Shown: positions 9,575 through 18,793 of the stretch, piece by piece
How the letters are laid out: each line of letters starts with the position of its first letter
Position numbering within the stretch: position 1 is the stretch's first letter
NCBI RefSeq assembly: GCF_000230995.2
Contig: NC_019973.1
Coordinates: 5,718,001-5,782,000, forward strand
DNA length: 64,000 bases
Direction: 5' to 3'
DNA from: Mesorhizobium australicum WSM2073
GTDB taxonomy: Bacteria > Pseudomonadota > Alphaproteobacteria > Rhizobiales > Rhizobiaceae
Notes under the pieces: generated by a model
The model's input: the letters and a program-made list of their open reading frames with translations, nothing else
What the model was told of the DNA's origin: nothing
Databases searched by the model: none
Made by a program: the position numbers and the translations under genes

Positions 9575-10846
9575 ATGCCTTCGCCGTTCACCCTCGCCCT
9601 CACCGGACAGTCCCTCATCTACCACGATATTCGGCATGTATCGGACGACGGCTTCGCCACGATCAAAGAACTGATCCGGCAAGCCGATGCCTCATTCACG
9701 AATTTAGAAACCACGATACTCGGCCGGCATGGTGGGTGGCCGATGAAAGGCACCTATTTCCAGTGCTCTCCACCTGTCGTGTTAGATAATTTGAAGGATA
9801 TTGGCTTTAGCGCACTGGCTCTTTCCAATAATCATGCGTTCGATCTTGGGCCCGCAGGAGTGCTTTCGACACTTGAGGAAGTAGACGAGCGTGAGTTTCT
9901 GCGTGCAGGAATTGGCGTTGACGCCAGTGACGCGAGCAAAGCCGGCATCAAGCAACTCGGCAAGAGGAAGGTCGCCCTCATCGCGATGGATGCCGGACCA
10001 GGGCCAGCCACAATGTACGCTGAAAATGCGGCAGGTACCCGTCCCGCTCGACCGGGGGTGAACAAACTCGATGTCTCGCGGGTATTCGAGGTTGACGATG
10101 AGAAATTCGCGAACCTGCGTTCCATTCAGGAAACGTTTTTAAGCAACTCTATGGAGCGCGGAACCTACACGCAGCCGGACGATCCTCGCGAACTGACATC
10201 GTCCGATGAAATCGACTTTTACGGAACCATTTTTCGCCGATCCTCCGAGAACTGCCGAAGGATCATCTTCAACGAGCAAAGTTTACGAGGTCAGCTCGCC
10301 GCAATCCGGAAGGCCTCGTTGGCCGGTGCCTTTGTCATCGCCTATCTTCATCATCATCATTGGGAACCAGATTGGCGCGAGGTTCCCGAATGGGTTCAAT
10401 TCTTCGCGCGATCCTGCATTGATGCGGGAGCGAATGCGTTCGCCAGCCACGGCGCACCGGTGCTGCAGCCGATCGAAATCTACCGCGGGGCTCCGATCTT
10501 CTACGGATTGGGAAATTTCCTGTTTCATCTACCCGAAGGTGAGGACGAATGGAGCTCACCGGATATCTGGAAAAGTATCGTCGCGACGTGCAGCTTCGAT
10601 GGCAACAACCACTTGGAGTCGATCTACCTCGCTCCAATCGTGATTGGAGGGGAGCAGCGGCTGAGCAGCAACAGGTATCATGAGCGTCTTGTGCCCGTGC
10701 CCGCATCAAAAGAGCTGGCCGGTTCAATGCTCGAAGACCTATCTCGACGCTCGCAAAAGTATGGAACCGAAATAGTGCTGGAAGATGCTCGCGTTCTTCT
10801 GCCAAAAGCTAATTCCCGCAGCGTCGAGGTCGCCGCCAGCAGGTAA
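9575..10846 (+). CDS. CapA/PgsA-family metallophosphoesterase-like protein
   Basis: 423 aa resembling the PGA_cap (CapA/PgsA) family. It has LTGQSLIYHDIR at the start, NLETTI near residue 46, ALSNNHAFDLG near 86, YLHHHHWEPD near 260 and FYGLGNFLF near 309, the conserved Asn/His metal-site motifs of this fold. Classic CapA is membrane-bound in poly-gamma-glutamate capsule synthesis. This one has no obvious signal peptide or membrane segment, so capsule synthesis is unlikely. It is the first plus-strand gene of the LysR-linked locus; substrate unknown. Confidence 0.8.
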   Translation: MPSPFTLALTGQSLIYHDIRHVSDDGFATIKELIRQADASFTNLETTILGRHGGWPMKGTYFQCSPPVVLDNLKDIGFSALALSNNHAFDLGPAGVLSTLEEVDEREFLRAGIGVDASDASKAGIKQLGKRKVALIAMDAGPGPATMYAENAAGTRPARPGVNKLDVSRVFEVDDEKFANLRSIQETFLSNSMERGTYTQPDDPRELTSSDEIDFYGTIFRRSSENCRRIIFNEQSLRGQLAAIRKASLAGAFVIAYLHHHHWEPDWREVPEWVQFFARSCIDAGANAFASHGAPVLQPIEIYRGAPIFYGLGNFLFHLPEGEDEWSSPDIWKSIVATCSFDGNNHLESIYLAPIVIGGEQRLSSNRYHERLVPVPASKELAGSMLEDLSRRSQKYGTEIVLEDARVLLPKANSRSVEVAASR

Positions 10847-10978
10847 CGTCGTCCATGCACGTCAACCTGGCCCGCATCCTGATGATCGTGTCGTATAGTG
10901 CCAATGCACTGATGACCGGGCGCCCCCTTACAGCCGAACGGATCCAAATGCGCACTTGGACAATGAGGAGAACCGAAC

Positions 10979-12424
10979 ATGCATAACGATGGGCTGGGCG
11001 TCTATGAAATCGCCCGGCGCGTGGACACCAAGAGCGCCGACTACTGTGCGCTCAGCGACCGCATCTGGGCCATGCCGGAACTCGCCTTCGAGGAGCATCG
11101 CGCGGTCGCTGAGCAGATCGCCTTGCTGGAGCACGAAGGCTTTCGCATCACCAAAAAGCTCTGCGGCATGGCAACTGCCTTCGTGGCGGAACATGGAAGC
11201 GGTAGCCCAACAGTCGGTTTTCTGGGGGAGTTCGATGCGCTGCCGGCTCTCGGGCAAGTTTCGGGCATAACCGAGCGCATGCCTACCGCGGAGGGCGCAT
11301 CTGGGCATGGTTGCGGGCACAATCTTCTCGGTTCCGGATCTGCGCTCGCAGCCGTGGCCTTGAAGGATGCGCTTGCATCGGGCGCCATCGCGGGCACGGT
11401 GCGCTATTACGGCTGCCCGGCGGAGGAGAGCGGATCGGGCAAGACTTTCATGGCACGGGCCGGTCTCTTCGATGATCTCGATGCCGCCTTCTGCTGGCAT
11501 CCAAACGTCGTCAACGAGGTGCAGTCCACCTCGTTTCTCGCGTGCATTCAGGCTAGCTTCCGCTTCACGGGTCAGGCGTCGCATGCGGCGGTTTCTCCCC
11601 ATCTTGGCCGCAGCGCGCTCGACGCGGTGGAGCTGATGAATGTGGGCGTAAATTACATGCGCGAGCACATGGCGTCGGATGCGCGCGTCCACTATGCCAT
11701 TACGAATACGGGTGGCGATGCGCCAAACGTGGTACAGGCTTTTGCGGAATCACTCTACCTGGTGCGTTCGCCGCATTTGCCGGATGCGGAGCACCTCTTC
11801 CAGCGCGTCAAGAAGATCGCCGATGGCGCCGCGCTGATGACGGAAACCACCGTTGAGGTGCAGATCATGGATGCAAACTCGAACGTTCTGCCTAACAAAG
11901 TGCTGCAGGAGGTTATGTACGAAAACATGAGTCGCCTGGGCGGCCCGGGCTTCGACGATACGGATTATGCCTTCGCCGAACAACTGCGGAAGAACGCGTT
12001 TACGAACGAGGAGATTGTGGCGAGCGTTGCGCTCTACGACCGTTCGCTGGCGAGCCAGGTGCTGCATGACGGGCTACTTCCCATGCCTGCGCGCGAAGGG
12101 ATGATGATGGGCAGCACTGACGTCGGCGACGTGAGCTGGATCGTGCCCACGGTTCAGTGCAGCACTGCCTGCTTCGCTATAGGTACGCCGTTCCACACTT
12201 GGCAGCTCGTCACGCAAGGGAATCTGCCTGCAGCCCATAAGGGAATGGTGCTCGCGGCGAAAGCAATGGCGACCACCGCGGCAGATTGCCTGCGCAATCC
12301 CGATCTTATCGCCCGGGCGAAAGCGGAATTGAAGGAGCGTACTGGCGGGCGGCGCTACACTTGCCCAATTCCGCCCGAGATCACGGTCGACAACCTGCGC
12401 GCTAAGGCAGCGGCTTTTGCATAG
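10979..12424 (+). CDS. M20-family amidohydrolase (AbgB-like)
   Basis: 481 aa dinuclear-metal amidohydrolase/aminoacylase. Visible motifs are FLGEFDALPALGQ, the metal site GASGHGCGHNLLG near residue 105, PAEESGSGK near 145 and a dimerisation segment with SFRFTGQASHAAVSPHLGRS. The architecture is that of AbgB (p-aminobenzoyl-glutamate hydrolase subunit) and related amide hydrolases that release amino acids from N-acyl conjugates. A GAGGAG precedes the ATG. In this locus it may hydrolyse an imported amino-acid conjugate; substrate inferred only from context. Confidence 0.85.
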   Translation: MHNDGLGVYEIARRVDTKSADYCALSDRIWAMPELAFEEHRAVAEQIALLEHEGFRITKKLCGMATAFVAEHGSGSPTVGFLGEFDALPALGQVSGITERMPTAEGASGHGCGHNLLGSGSALAAVALKDALASGAIAGTVRYYGCPAEESGSGKTFMARAGLFDDLDAAFCWHPNVVNEVQSTSFLACIQASFRFTGQASHAAVSPHLGRSALDAVELMNVGVNYMREHMASDARVHYAITNTGGDAPNVVQAFAESLYLVRSPHLPDAEHLFQRVKKIADGAALMTETTVEVQIMDANSNVLPNKVLQEVMYENMSRLGGPGFDDTDYAFAEQLRKNAFTNEEIVASVALYDRSLASQVLHDGLLPMPAREGMMMGSTDVGDVSWIVPTVQCSTACFAIGTPFHTWQLVTQGNLPAAHKGMVLAAKAMATTAADCLRNPDLIARAKAELKERTGGRRYTCPIPPEITVDNLRAKAAAFA

Positions 12425-12746
12425 GTGCAAGAAGTCCTTACGCTCGGCGGCCTCGCTTGCAGAGTTTCACTATATTTATGGCGGACAACGCTCGATCACA
12501 GTTGCGTTCATCAAGTTCCGCGAATAGCGTCGCAATGACATCGACTGTCTGCCGCGCCCCGGGGGTTAGCAGAGCAGGGAAAACGCAGCGCGTTCAGCGA
12601 TGAATGTCCCCAGACCCTCCTTCTCTGCGCTCGCGCAAATGGTCTGCATTGAGCCAGCGGTTCGCCTCGGCCACCTCTCATGAATTTCTCACCCCAGCTC
12701 TGCGCCAAGCTTCGAGTTTTTGGTCCTCCGCTTGGCGATCACAGCG
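12425..12746. other. Intergenic region without a supported gene
   Basis: About 320 bp separating the M20 gene from the IS256-type remnant. Only short frames lacking domains are seen. Confidence 0.4.
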
Positions 12747-13130
12747 CTAGGCTAAGTCGTGGGGCGCACGTCCTAAACCTGCCCTGACGGCCGGATGGCC
12801 GTCGGAGACCGCGAACTCGACATTGGCAAGTCCGCGCTGCTTGAGCCCTGTCGCGAACGCTCGCCAGTAATGGTGCTGCCACTCCCATAGCCAGCTCGAC
12901 CACCAGCACCTAGCGCAGGCCCCAGTCCATTCTGATCGCCCACAGCACCGCCTGGCTGGATGACCCGGCCAGGCGGGTCCGAAGCGCCGCGTCCATAATG
13001 AGGAACCAAGCAAGATGTCGGCAAGCCGTCGCTCAAAGATGCTTGCAGGCTGCTGATCAGGCCTGCCAGGCAGCAGCCCTGCATCGCGGTTCGTCATCCA
13101 GCCATTTGCCTGCCTCGTGTGTGTGGCCAT
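12747..13130 (-). pseudogene. IS256/mutator-type transposase remnant
   Basis: The minus strand contains recognisable pieces of a mutator-family transposase in different frames. RRLADILLG lies near the 5' side, and WRAFATGLKQRGLANVEF followed by AVSDGHPAV matches the W-R-x-F-L-x-x-L-K-x-R-G-L...SD signature around the second catalytic Asp. The intervening DNA is frameshifted and both ends are missing. It sits between the M20 gene and the second 46-bp element, so an insertion accompanied assembly of this locus. Confidence 0.65.
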
Positions 13131-13174
13131 ATCAGTAAAATTAATAGGGTGTCACAAAAACTTAATAAATTGAC
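13129..13174. promoter_or_regulatory. 46-bp regulatory repeat, copy 2
   Basis: Exact copy of 9136-9181, ending 29 bp before the first ATG of the racemase-like gene. Because this copy has no regulator gene beside it, it most likely carries the operator/promoter for the racemase-ABC-arginase operon. Confidence 0.6.
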
Positions 13175-13203
13175 GGTTTTGGCGATTCCTCCCATCGTTT
13201 CGC

Positions 13204-14394
13204 ATGCAAACAAGCAATAAAAAGCGGTTGGGAAAAACGTCAGAACCTATGTGCGCGTTAACGTCTATTGCGCCGGTGCAGAGCAAAAAGGCGGCGTCCC
13301 GGGAGGCCTGGTACGAGATCGACCTCGGCGCGATCAGGCACAATTACCGTCAGCTGCGTAGGCATCTTCCCCGGACAGTGAAGATTTTCGCCTGCTTAAA
13401 GCGCAATGCATATGGCTGTGGAGCGGGACCTGTCGCCCGCACACTGGCAACAGAGGGGGCTGACGGCTTTGCTGTCGCAACCTTGCCCGATGCTATGGCC
13501 ATCCGGGAAATGGGCATCGATCTCCCGGTTTTGCTTTATCCCGGTCCTCTACCGACATCGGCGAAAACAATTGAAGCGCTCGGACTCACCGTTACCGTTT
13601 CCAGCCTCGATGAGCTGGAGTCCTGGCGCGCCGCCATGAGCGTCACCCGTATTTTCGTCAAGGCGGATCTCGGGTTCTTCAGGGCTGGGGCCACGCCGCA
13701 GGAGATAGGCCGGCTTCTCGCAGCCGCGCACGTCTGCAGCGACGTTGAAGTACAGGGGCTCTACGCCCATCTCAGCGAGCTGCCCACATCAGTAACTTCG
13801 GATGCTAGCGAGCAATTTTCCCGCCTGCAGCGGATTCTACAGGATGCCGAGGCGTCCGGCACCCGTCCCCCGATCATTATGATGTCGAGTACTGCAGGTG
13901 TGCTTCGGCATCCCGCGATGGATCTCGATGCCGTCGATCCCGGGGCCCTGTTTATCGGTCTTCCCGAGACGGATCGACCCATGCGGGCCGTCACTCTGCG
14001 GCCGGCGCTCAAGGCCATTTCGACATGCCTCGTTTCCGTCAAGCGGATCGATGCTTCTCTCGGCCCTATACCAGACATACCCGGTTTTCGGTCGGGAATG
14101 ACCATCGGCGTCCTAGGTATGGGATGGGGGGATGGCCTTCCGCGTCACGTGCCAGCCCAGGCCGAGGCGCTGGTGAGGGGGCAGCGCGCGCGCCTGCTCC
14201 CTCCCGCGCATCTCGAGCACCTGCGCATTGATCTGACGGACGTGCCTGATGCGAGATTTGGCGACCAAGTGCTCCTGCTCGGACAGCAAGCGCACCAGAC
14301 CATCAGTCACGAGGAAGTCGCCGCTCAATGGGGCACAGACCTCATCGGTCTCTATGCCCAGCTCCGCGACCACATCCCGCGCGTCTATGTCTGA
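13204..14394 (+). CDS. Alanine racemase-like fold-type III PLP protein with altered active site
   Basis: 396 aa. The N-terminal barrel has the PLP-lysine motif ACLKRNAYGCG near residue 65, VKADLGFFRAG near 155 and MMSSTAGVLRHP near 225. The C-terminal domain is diverged. Where alanine racemase has GYADG with the catalytic tyrosine (Tyr265 in the Geobacillus enzyme), this protein reads GWGDG, and the usual GR-x-C-MDQ segment is replaced by PPAHLEHLRID. It may therefore catalyse another PLP reaction or act on an unusual amino acid. First gene of the second half of the locus. The true start may be ATG 13249, since the first ATG has no ribosome binding site. Confidence 0.8.
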   Translation: MQTSNKKRLGKTSEPMCALTSIAPVQSKKAASREAWYEIDLGAIRHNYRQLRRHLPRTVKIFACLKRNAYGCGAGPVARTLATEGADGFAVATLPDAMAIREMGIDLPVLLYPGPLPTSAKTIEALGLTVTVSSLDELESWRAAMSVTRIFVKADLGFFRAGATPQEIGRLLAAAHVCSDVEVQGLYAHLSELPTSVTSDASEQFSRLQRILQDAEASGTRPPIIMMSSTAGVLRHPAMDLDAVDPGALFIGLPETDRPMRAVTLRPALKAISTCLVSVKRIDASLGPIPDIPGFRSGMTIGVLGMGWGDGLPRHVPAQAEALVRGQRARLLPPAHLEHLRIDLTDVPDARFGDQVLLLGQQAHQTISHEEVAAQWGTDLIGLYAQLRDHIPRVYV

Positions 14395-14494
14395 GACATT
14401 GGCGCAGAAATAGAGGAAACGAAATGAAGGCGCCCAGAACAGTGCTGTTGCTCTCGCCCTTTCATGTTGTGCTCGGCAATACGGGCGCACAGCA

Positions 14495-15307
14495 ATGACG
14501 GCCACGATCATGGCAATTCCTCGCCACGCGGTGACGGACACGGCCGCGGAGGCGATCCATGTCCAGGACTTGCACAAGAAATTTGGCGCCCTTCATGTGT
14601 TGAAGGGGGTCTCGCTATCTGCACGCGACGGCGATGTGGTGGCGATTATCGGGGGCAGCGGCTCCGGCAAATCCACTTTACTTCGCTGCATCAACTGCCT
14701 GGAAAACCCCACCAGCGGCGTTATCAGGGTGAACGGCGAGGAAATACGTCTCAAGCCTGACGGAAATGGCAGCACCCTCCCGGCGGACCGAAAGCAGATT
14801 GAACGTGTACGTTCCCGGCTCGGCATGGTCTTTCAGAGCTTCAATCTCTGGACCCACATGACCTTGATCGAAAATGTGATCGAGGTTCCGGTCCATGTGC
14901 TTGGCGTCAAGCGTGAAATGGCGATCATCGAAGCCGAGAAACTGCTTGCAAGAGTGGGGCTTCTGGAAAAACGGCACGTATACCCGGCATTTCTATCCGG
15001 CGGACAGCAGCAGCGCGGCGCGATCGCACGCGCTCTCGCGGTCCAGCCACGCGTCATGCTCTTTGACGAACCGACTTCATCACTCGATCCCGAACTCATC
15101 GGTGAGGTTCTGGGCGTAATCGGCGATTTGGCCCGCGAAGGTCGCACCATGATCCTGGTCACGCATGAAATGAAATTTGCCCGCGAGGTCGCGACCCGCG
15201 TGGTTTTTCTCCACGAGGGCCGCGTCGAGGAAGAAGGGTCACCAGACGCAATCTTCGGATCTCCGAAATCAGAGCGGCTTCAACAATTCATCCGCAGAGT
15301 GGGCTAG
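14495..15307 (+). CDS. Polar amino acid/opine ABC transporter ATP-binding protein (HisP/OccP-like)
   Basis: 270-aa cytoplasmic ABC ATPase. It has Walker A GGSGSGKST near residue 54, Q-loop MVFQSFNLW, signature LSGGQQQRGAIARAL (one residue off the usual QRVAIARAL), Walker B VMLFDEPTSSLDPE and switch VTHEMKFA. Its order with the binding protein and two permeases (P-T-Q-M) is that of Ti-plasmid occ/noc and his/art operons. Confidence 0.93.
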   Translation: MTATIMAIPRHAVTDTAAEAIHVQDLHKKFGALHVLKGVSLSARDGDVVAIIGGSGSGKSTLLRCINCLENPTSGVIRVNGEEIRLKPDGNGSTLPADRKQIERVRSRLGMVFQSFNLWTHMTLIENVIEVPVHVLGVKREMAIIEAEKLLARVGLLEKRHVYPAFLSGGQQQRGAIARALAVQPRVMLFDEPTSSLDPELIGEVLGVIGDLAREGRTMILVTHEMKFAREVATRVVFLHEGRVEEEGSPDAIFGSPKSERLQQFIRRVG

Positions 15308-15351
15308 CGCCGGGAAAACAGAGTAAACCATCTGACTTATAGGGGAAAACA

Positions 15352-16134
15352 ATGAGAATACTTTCGAAACTGACGGCCGCAGCGGCAATCTTCTGCGCAT
15401 CTACTTTGATGGCGCAAGCTGAACAGGTGAAGGTCGGAATCGCGGCCGAGCCCTACCCTCCATTCTCGTCCCTGGACGCCTCTGGAAAATGGGTCGGCTG
15501 GGAGATTGAGATCATCGATGCGATCTGCGCCGAGGCAAAACTCGATTGTGTCATCACTCCGGTCGCCTGGGACGGGATCATTCCTTCCCTAACTTCCAAG
15601 AAAATCGATGTCATCATGAGTTCGATGTCAATCACAGAGAAGCGCAAGAAGACGATCGATTTCTCCGACAAGTACTATAGCGATAACGGGTACACGATTG
15701 CCGGTCCCAAGGGCGTTACAATTGATCCTACCCCTGAGGGCCTCAAGGGCAGGATTCTCGGTATTCAGGTCTCCACCAATGCCGAGGTCTACGCCAGCAA
15801 GCATTTCAAAGACAGCTTGGCCGAGATGAAGACGTACCAGACACAGGATGAGGCCAACCAGGACTTGGTCGCCGGCAGGATCGACGCCATTCTGGCTAGC
15901 CCGCTTACCATTGATCAATTCATGAAGACTGACCAGGGTAAGGCCTGTTGCGAGATAAAGGGCAAGGTTGCCAATGACCCCGAGATTTTCGCGCCGGGCG
16001 CGGGCGCGGGTCTGCGCAAGGGAGACACCATGCTCAAGGAAAAGATAAACGCCGCAATCAAGGGGATTCGCGCGAACGGGAAGTACAACGAAATTACGAA
16101 AAAGTACTTCTCCTTCGACATTTACGGCGAATGA
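15352..16134 (+). CDS. Periplasmic amino acid/opine-binding protein (LAO/NocT/OccT-like)
   Basis: 260 aa with a cleavable signal peptide (about residues 1-23, ending AQA) and a family-3 solute-binding fold. The Ser-rich IMSSMSITEKR retains the arginine that holds the ligand alpha-carboxylate in LAO/HisJ. By alignment the alpha-amino-binding Asp161 of LAO (LQDE) is replaced by Ser (AGRIDAILASP), suggesting a ligand whose alpha-amino group is blocked or substituted, as in opines. That is inference from one position. A GGGG-containing ribosome binding site lies upstream. Confidence 0.9.
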   Translation: MRILSKLTAAAAIFCASTLMAQAEQVKVGIAAEPYPPFSSLDASGKWVGWEIEIIDAICAEAKLDCVITPVAWDGIIPSLTSKKIDVIMSSMSITEKRKKTIDFSDKYYSDNGYTIAGPKGVTIDPTPEGLKGRILGIQVSTNAEVYASKHFKDSLAEMKTYQTQDEANQDLVAGRIDAILASPLTIDQFMKTDQGKACCEIKGKVANDPEIFAPGAGAGLRKGDTMLKEKINAAIKGIRANGKYNEITKKYFSFDIYGE

Positions 16135-16266
16135 AGAGGAAATTCTCCTATTACGTAGACCCTCGCAATACTTCTCCTGTTGAGTCGGAGGCAGGCGGCC
16201 TCCTTCGTCACGCACCAGTGAACGGCAGGCTCTTGGCGAGGGTCAATCCTCAAGGTGGAGGCGTTC

Positions 16267-17019
16267 TTGACCGATTCATTCTTTTTGTCGCTGGCGCAGA
16301 CCAGCATGTTCGAGTTGCTTGCACCTACGCCGCCTGGCTGGGGTGGAAATCTGGTTCGCGGATTCATTAATTCAATTGGGATCGGTGTCGGCGCATTCGC
16401 CTTGGGATTGCTTATTGGCATCGGCGGTGCCTTTGGCAAGCTTTACGGCGGACCTGTGCGCCGCGACTTGCTTCAAGTCTACACCACCCTCATCCGCGCG
16501 GTACCGGAACTTGTGCTAATTCTGCTTATCTATTTCGCAGTTCCGGACCTGATCAACCGCCTCCTCGATACTCTCGGTTACGGACGGATCGACGTCAGCG
16601 GGCCGATGGCAGGCATCGTTGCGCTCGGCTTCGTACAGGGCGCGTACGCAACGGAGGTGCTGCGCGGCGCGATCCTCGCGGTGCCGCAAGGCCAAATCGA
16701 GGCCGGACGAGCCTTTGGTATGAACCCAACGATGCTGATGCGACGCATTACTATGCCGGCGATGCTGCCCTTCGCGATCCCGGGTCTCGCAAATCTCTGG
16801 CTGGTTGCATTCAAAGGCACAGCACTTCTGGCCGTTGTGGGCTTCAATGAACTGACTCTGGAAACACGACAGGCTGCGGGCACCACAAAAGCCTATTTCA
16901 CCTTCTTCATGGCCGCTGGCGTGCTTTATCTACTGCTCACTTTGATCTCCAACGTCCTCATCGGACGGGTCGAGCATTGGGCAAGGCGCGGCCGGCAGCC
17001 GATAGCGGAGAGCCGCTGA
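16267..17019 (+). CDS. ABC transporter permease (OccQ/HisQ-like)
   Basis: Inner-membrane permease of the amino acid/opine transporter, with about five hydrophobic segments. The coupling EAA loop reads GQIEAGRAFGMNPTMLMRRI. A GGAGG (16257-16261) lies 5 nt before a TTG at 16267, the preferred start; GTG 16255 and ATG 16306 are alternatives. The stop overlaps the next permease start (TGATG). Confidence 0.9.
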   Translation: MTDSFFLSLAQTSMFELLAPTPPGWGGNLVRGFINSIGIGVGAFALGLLIGIGGAFGKLYGGPVRRDLLQVYTTLIRAVPELVLILLIYFAVPDLINRLLDTLGYGRIDVSGPMAGIVALGFVQGAYATEVLRGAILAVPQGQIEAGRAFGMNPTMLMRRITMPAMLPFAIPGLANLWLVAFKGTALLAVVGFNELTLETRQAAGTTKAYFTFFMAAGVLYLLLTLISNVLIGRVEHWARRGRQPIAESR

Positions 17020-17825
17020 TGGCCTATTTCACGACTGTTGCGGCAAACTGCCGCCCATTCGCACGGTTGGACCCACACCGCGTCGTATTGATCGTAATCG
17101 GCCTTGTCTTGATCACCGCAGCAGCCGTCTTCATGCGTTGGGACTGGTTGGCCGACTACTACATGCTTGCGATTGCTGGTTTATGGCGTTCGATCTGGAT
17201 CCTCATCGTGACCTGCGTCTTCGGCTTCGTTCTGGCATTGCCACTTGGGCTCGCTCAAGTAGTGGGCCCTAGTTGGCTCAGTCTTCCAGCGAAAGCTTTC
17301 TGCACCGTCATTCGAGGCACACCGTTGCTTCTGCAAATTTGGCTGCTCTATTACGGGCTTGGCTCGCTCTTCCCGCAATATCCATGGATTCGCGAATCCG
17401 ATATCTGGCCTCTCGTTCGCCAGGCGTGGCCATACGCTGTACTGGCTCTAACGCTGTCCTTCGCAGGCTATGTAGGCGAGGTTATGCGCGGTGCTTTTGC
17501 CGGCGTGCCGAGCGGCCAGCTCGAGGCGGGACGCGCTTTCGGTATGAACCGCTGGAAGCTTTTTCGCAGGGTCTGGTTGCCGCAGGCAATCCACAAGGCG
17601 TTGCCCACGTTGGCTGGTGAAACAGTAATGCAACTCAAATCGACACCGCTCGTCGCTACTATCACGGTTGTCGACCTTTATGCAGTTTCAGCTCGCGTTC
17701 GCCAGGATACATTGGTGATATACGAGCCATTGCTTCTGCTTGCATTGACATACATGGTTCTCACGGGATTGCTCGTATGGATTTTCAGCCGTATCGAGGC
17801 TCGCATCCCGGTTCGAGTGGGGTGA
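17019..17825 (+). CDS. ABC transporter permease (OccM/HisM-like)
   Basis: 268-aa second permease of the transporter. It has a membrane segment near residues 22-40 (VVLIVIGLVLITAAAVF) and further hydrophobic helices. The EAA loop reads GQLEAGRAFGMNRWKLFRRV. The start codon overlaps the stop of the upstream permease, so the two are coupled and presumably form the heteromeric channel. Confidence 0.92.
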   Translation: MAYFTTVAANCRPFARLDPHRVVLIVIGLVLITAAAVFMRWDWLADYYMLAIAGLWRSIWILIVTCVFGFVLALPLGLAQVVGPSWLSLPAKAFCTVIRGTPLLLQIWLLYYGLGSLFPQYPWIRESDIWPLVRQAWPYAVLALTLSFAGYVGEVMRGAFAGVPSGQLEAGRAFGMNRWKLFRRVWLPQAIHKALPTLAGETVMQLKSTPLVATITVVDLYAVSARVRQDTLVIYEPLLLLALTYMVLTGLLVWIFSRIEARIPVRVG

Positions 17826-17869
17826 CGCGCCGAACCAGCGCGCTGCCAGCAGCAATAGGGAGCGGCGAC

Positions 17870-18790
17870 ATGCTGTGTAGGATCGTTGGCGCGCCGGTCC
17901 AGGACGGGGCCGGACGCATGGGCTGTGATATGGGACCGAGCGCTTTGCGCGCCGCGGGACTCGCGCAGGCGCTGACGGAACTCGGCCATGAAGTGGAGGA
18001 CGCAGGGGCGGTCGCGCCCGGACCGCTTCCGCCCGTGGCGCATGAGAACCTCGGCCTGAAGGCGCTGCCGCAGGTCTCGGCGTGGACCGGAGCGATCGCC
18101 GAAGCTGCCTATGCGGCGAGCCGGGAAGCAATGCCGATCTTTCTCGGCGGCGATCACAGTATCTCTGCCGGCACGCTGTCCGGAGTTGCCCGTCGTGCCA
18201 AGGAGTTGGGCCGGCCGCTCTTCGTGCTTTGGCTGGATGCCCACCCGGACTTTCACACGCTCGACACTACGGTCAGCGGCAACTTGCACGGCGTCCCGCT
18301 CGCCTACGCCAGCGGGCAAAAAGGCTTTCACGGCTATTTCCCAGACCTGCCAGCTGCGGTCGATCCGGCGCGCATCTGCACGCTTGGTGTCCGCAGCGTC
18401 GATCCGGCCGAGCGTGAGGCGCTGAAACTCGCCGGGGTGACAGTCCACGACATGCGCATGATCGATGAGCACGGGATCGCTCCTCTGCTACGCGCTTTTC
18501 TCCAGCGCATCCTGGCTGAGGACGGCATGCTTCATGTCAGCCTGGACGTCGATTTCCTAGACCCGTCAATCGCCCCGGCCGTGGGCACGACCGTGCCGGG
18601 CGGGGCGACCTTCCGCGAGGCGCATCTGGTGATGGAGATGCTGCACGATTCCGGCCTCGTCACCAGCCTCGATCTCGTCGAGCTCAACCCCTTCCTCGAC
18701 GAGCGCGGCCGCACCGCGATCCTGATGGTCGACCTCACCGCCAGTCTAATGGGCCGCCGCATCATGGACCGCCCGACAAGGAACCACTGA
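17870..18790 (+). CDS. Arginase/agmatinase-family ureohydrolase
   Basis: 306 aa. Manganese-site motifs are all present: FLGGDHSIS near residue 88, [10 protein letters not shown] near 118 and [17 protein letters not shown] near 224. Arginase splits L-arginine to ornithine and urea in the cytoplasm; some members act on other guanidino compounds. The start is ATG 17870 behind AGGGAGCGG; an upstream in-frame ATG overlaps the permease and is less likely. Directly followed by ornithine cyclodeaminase, as in the Ti-plasmid arc-ocd pair of nopaline catabolism. Confidence 0.93.
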   Translation: MLCRIVGAPVQDGAGRMGCDMGPSALRAAGLAQALTELGHEVEDAGAVAPGPLPPVAHENLGLKALPQVSAWTGAIAEAAYAASREAMPIFLGGDHSISAGTLSGVARRAKELGRPLFVLWLDAHPDFHTLDTTVSGNLHGVPLAYASGQKGFHGYFPDLPAAVDPARICTLGVRSVDPAEREALKLAGVTVHDMRMIDEHGIAPLLRAFLQRILAEDGMLHVSLDVDFLDPSIAPAVGTTVPGGATFREAHLVMEMLHDSGLVTSLDLVELNPFLDERGRTAILMVDLTASLMGRRIMDRPTRNH

Positions 18791-18793
18791 ACC

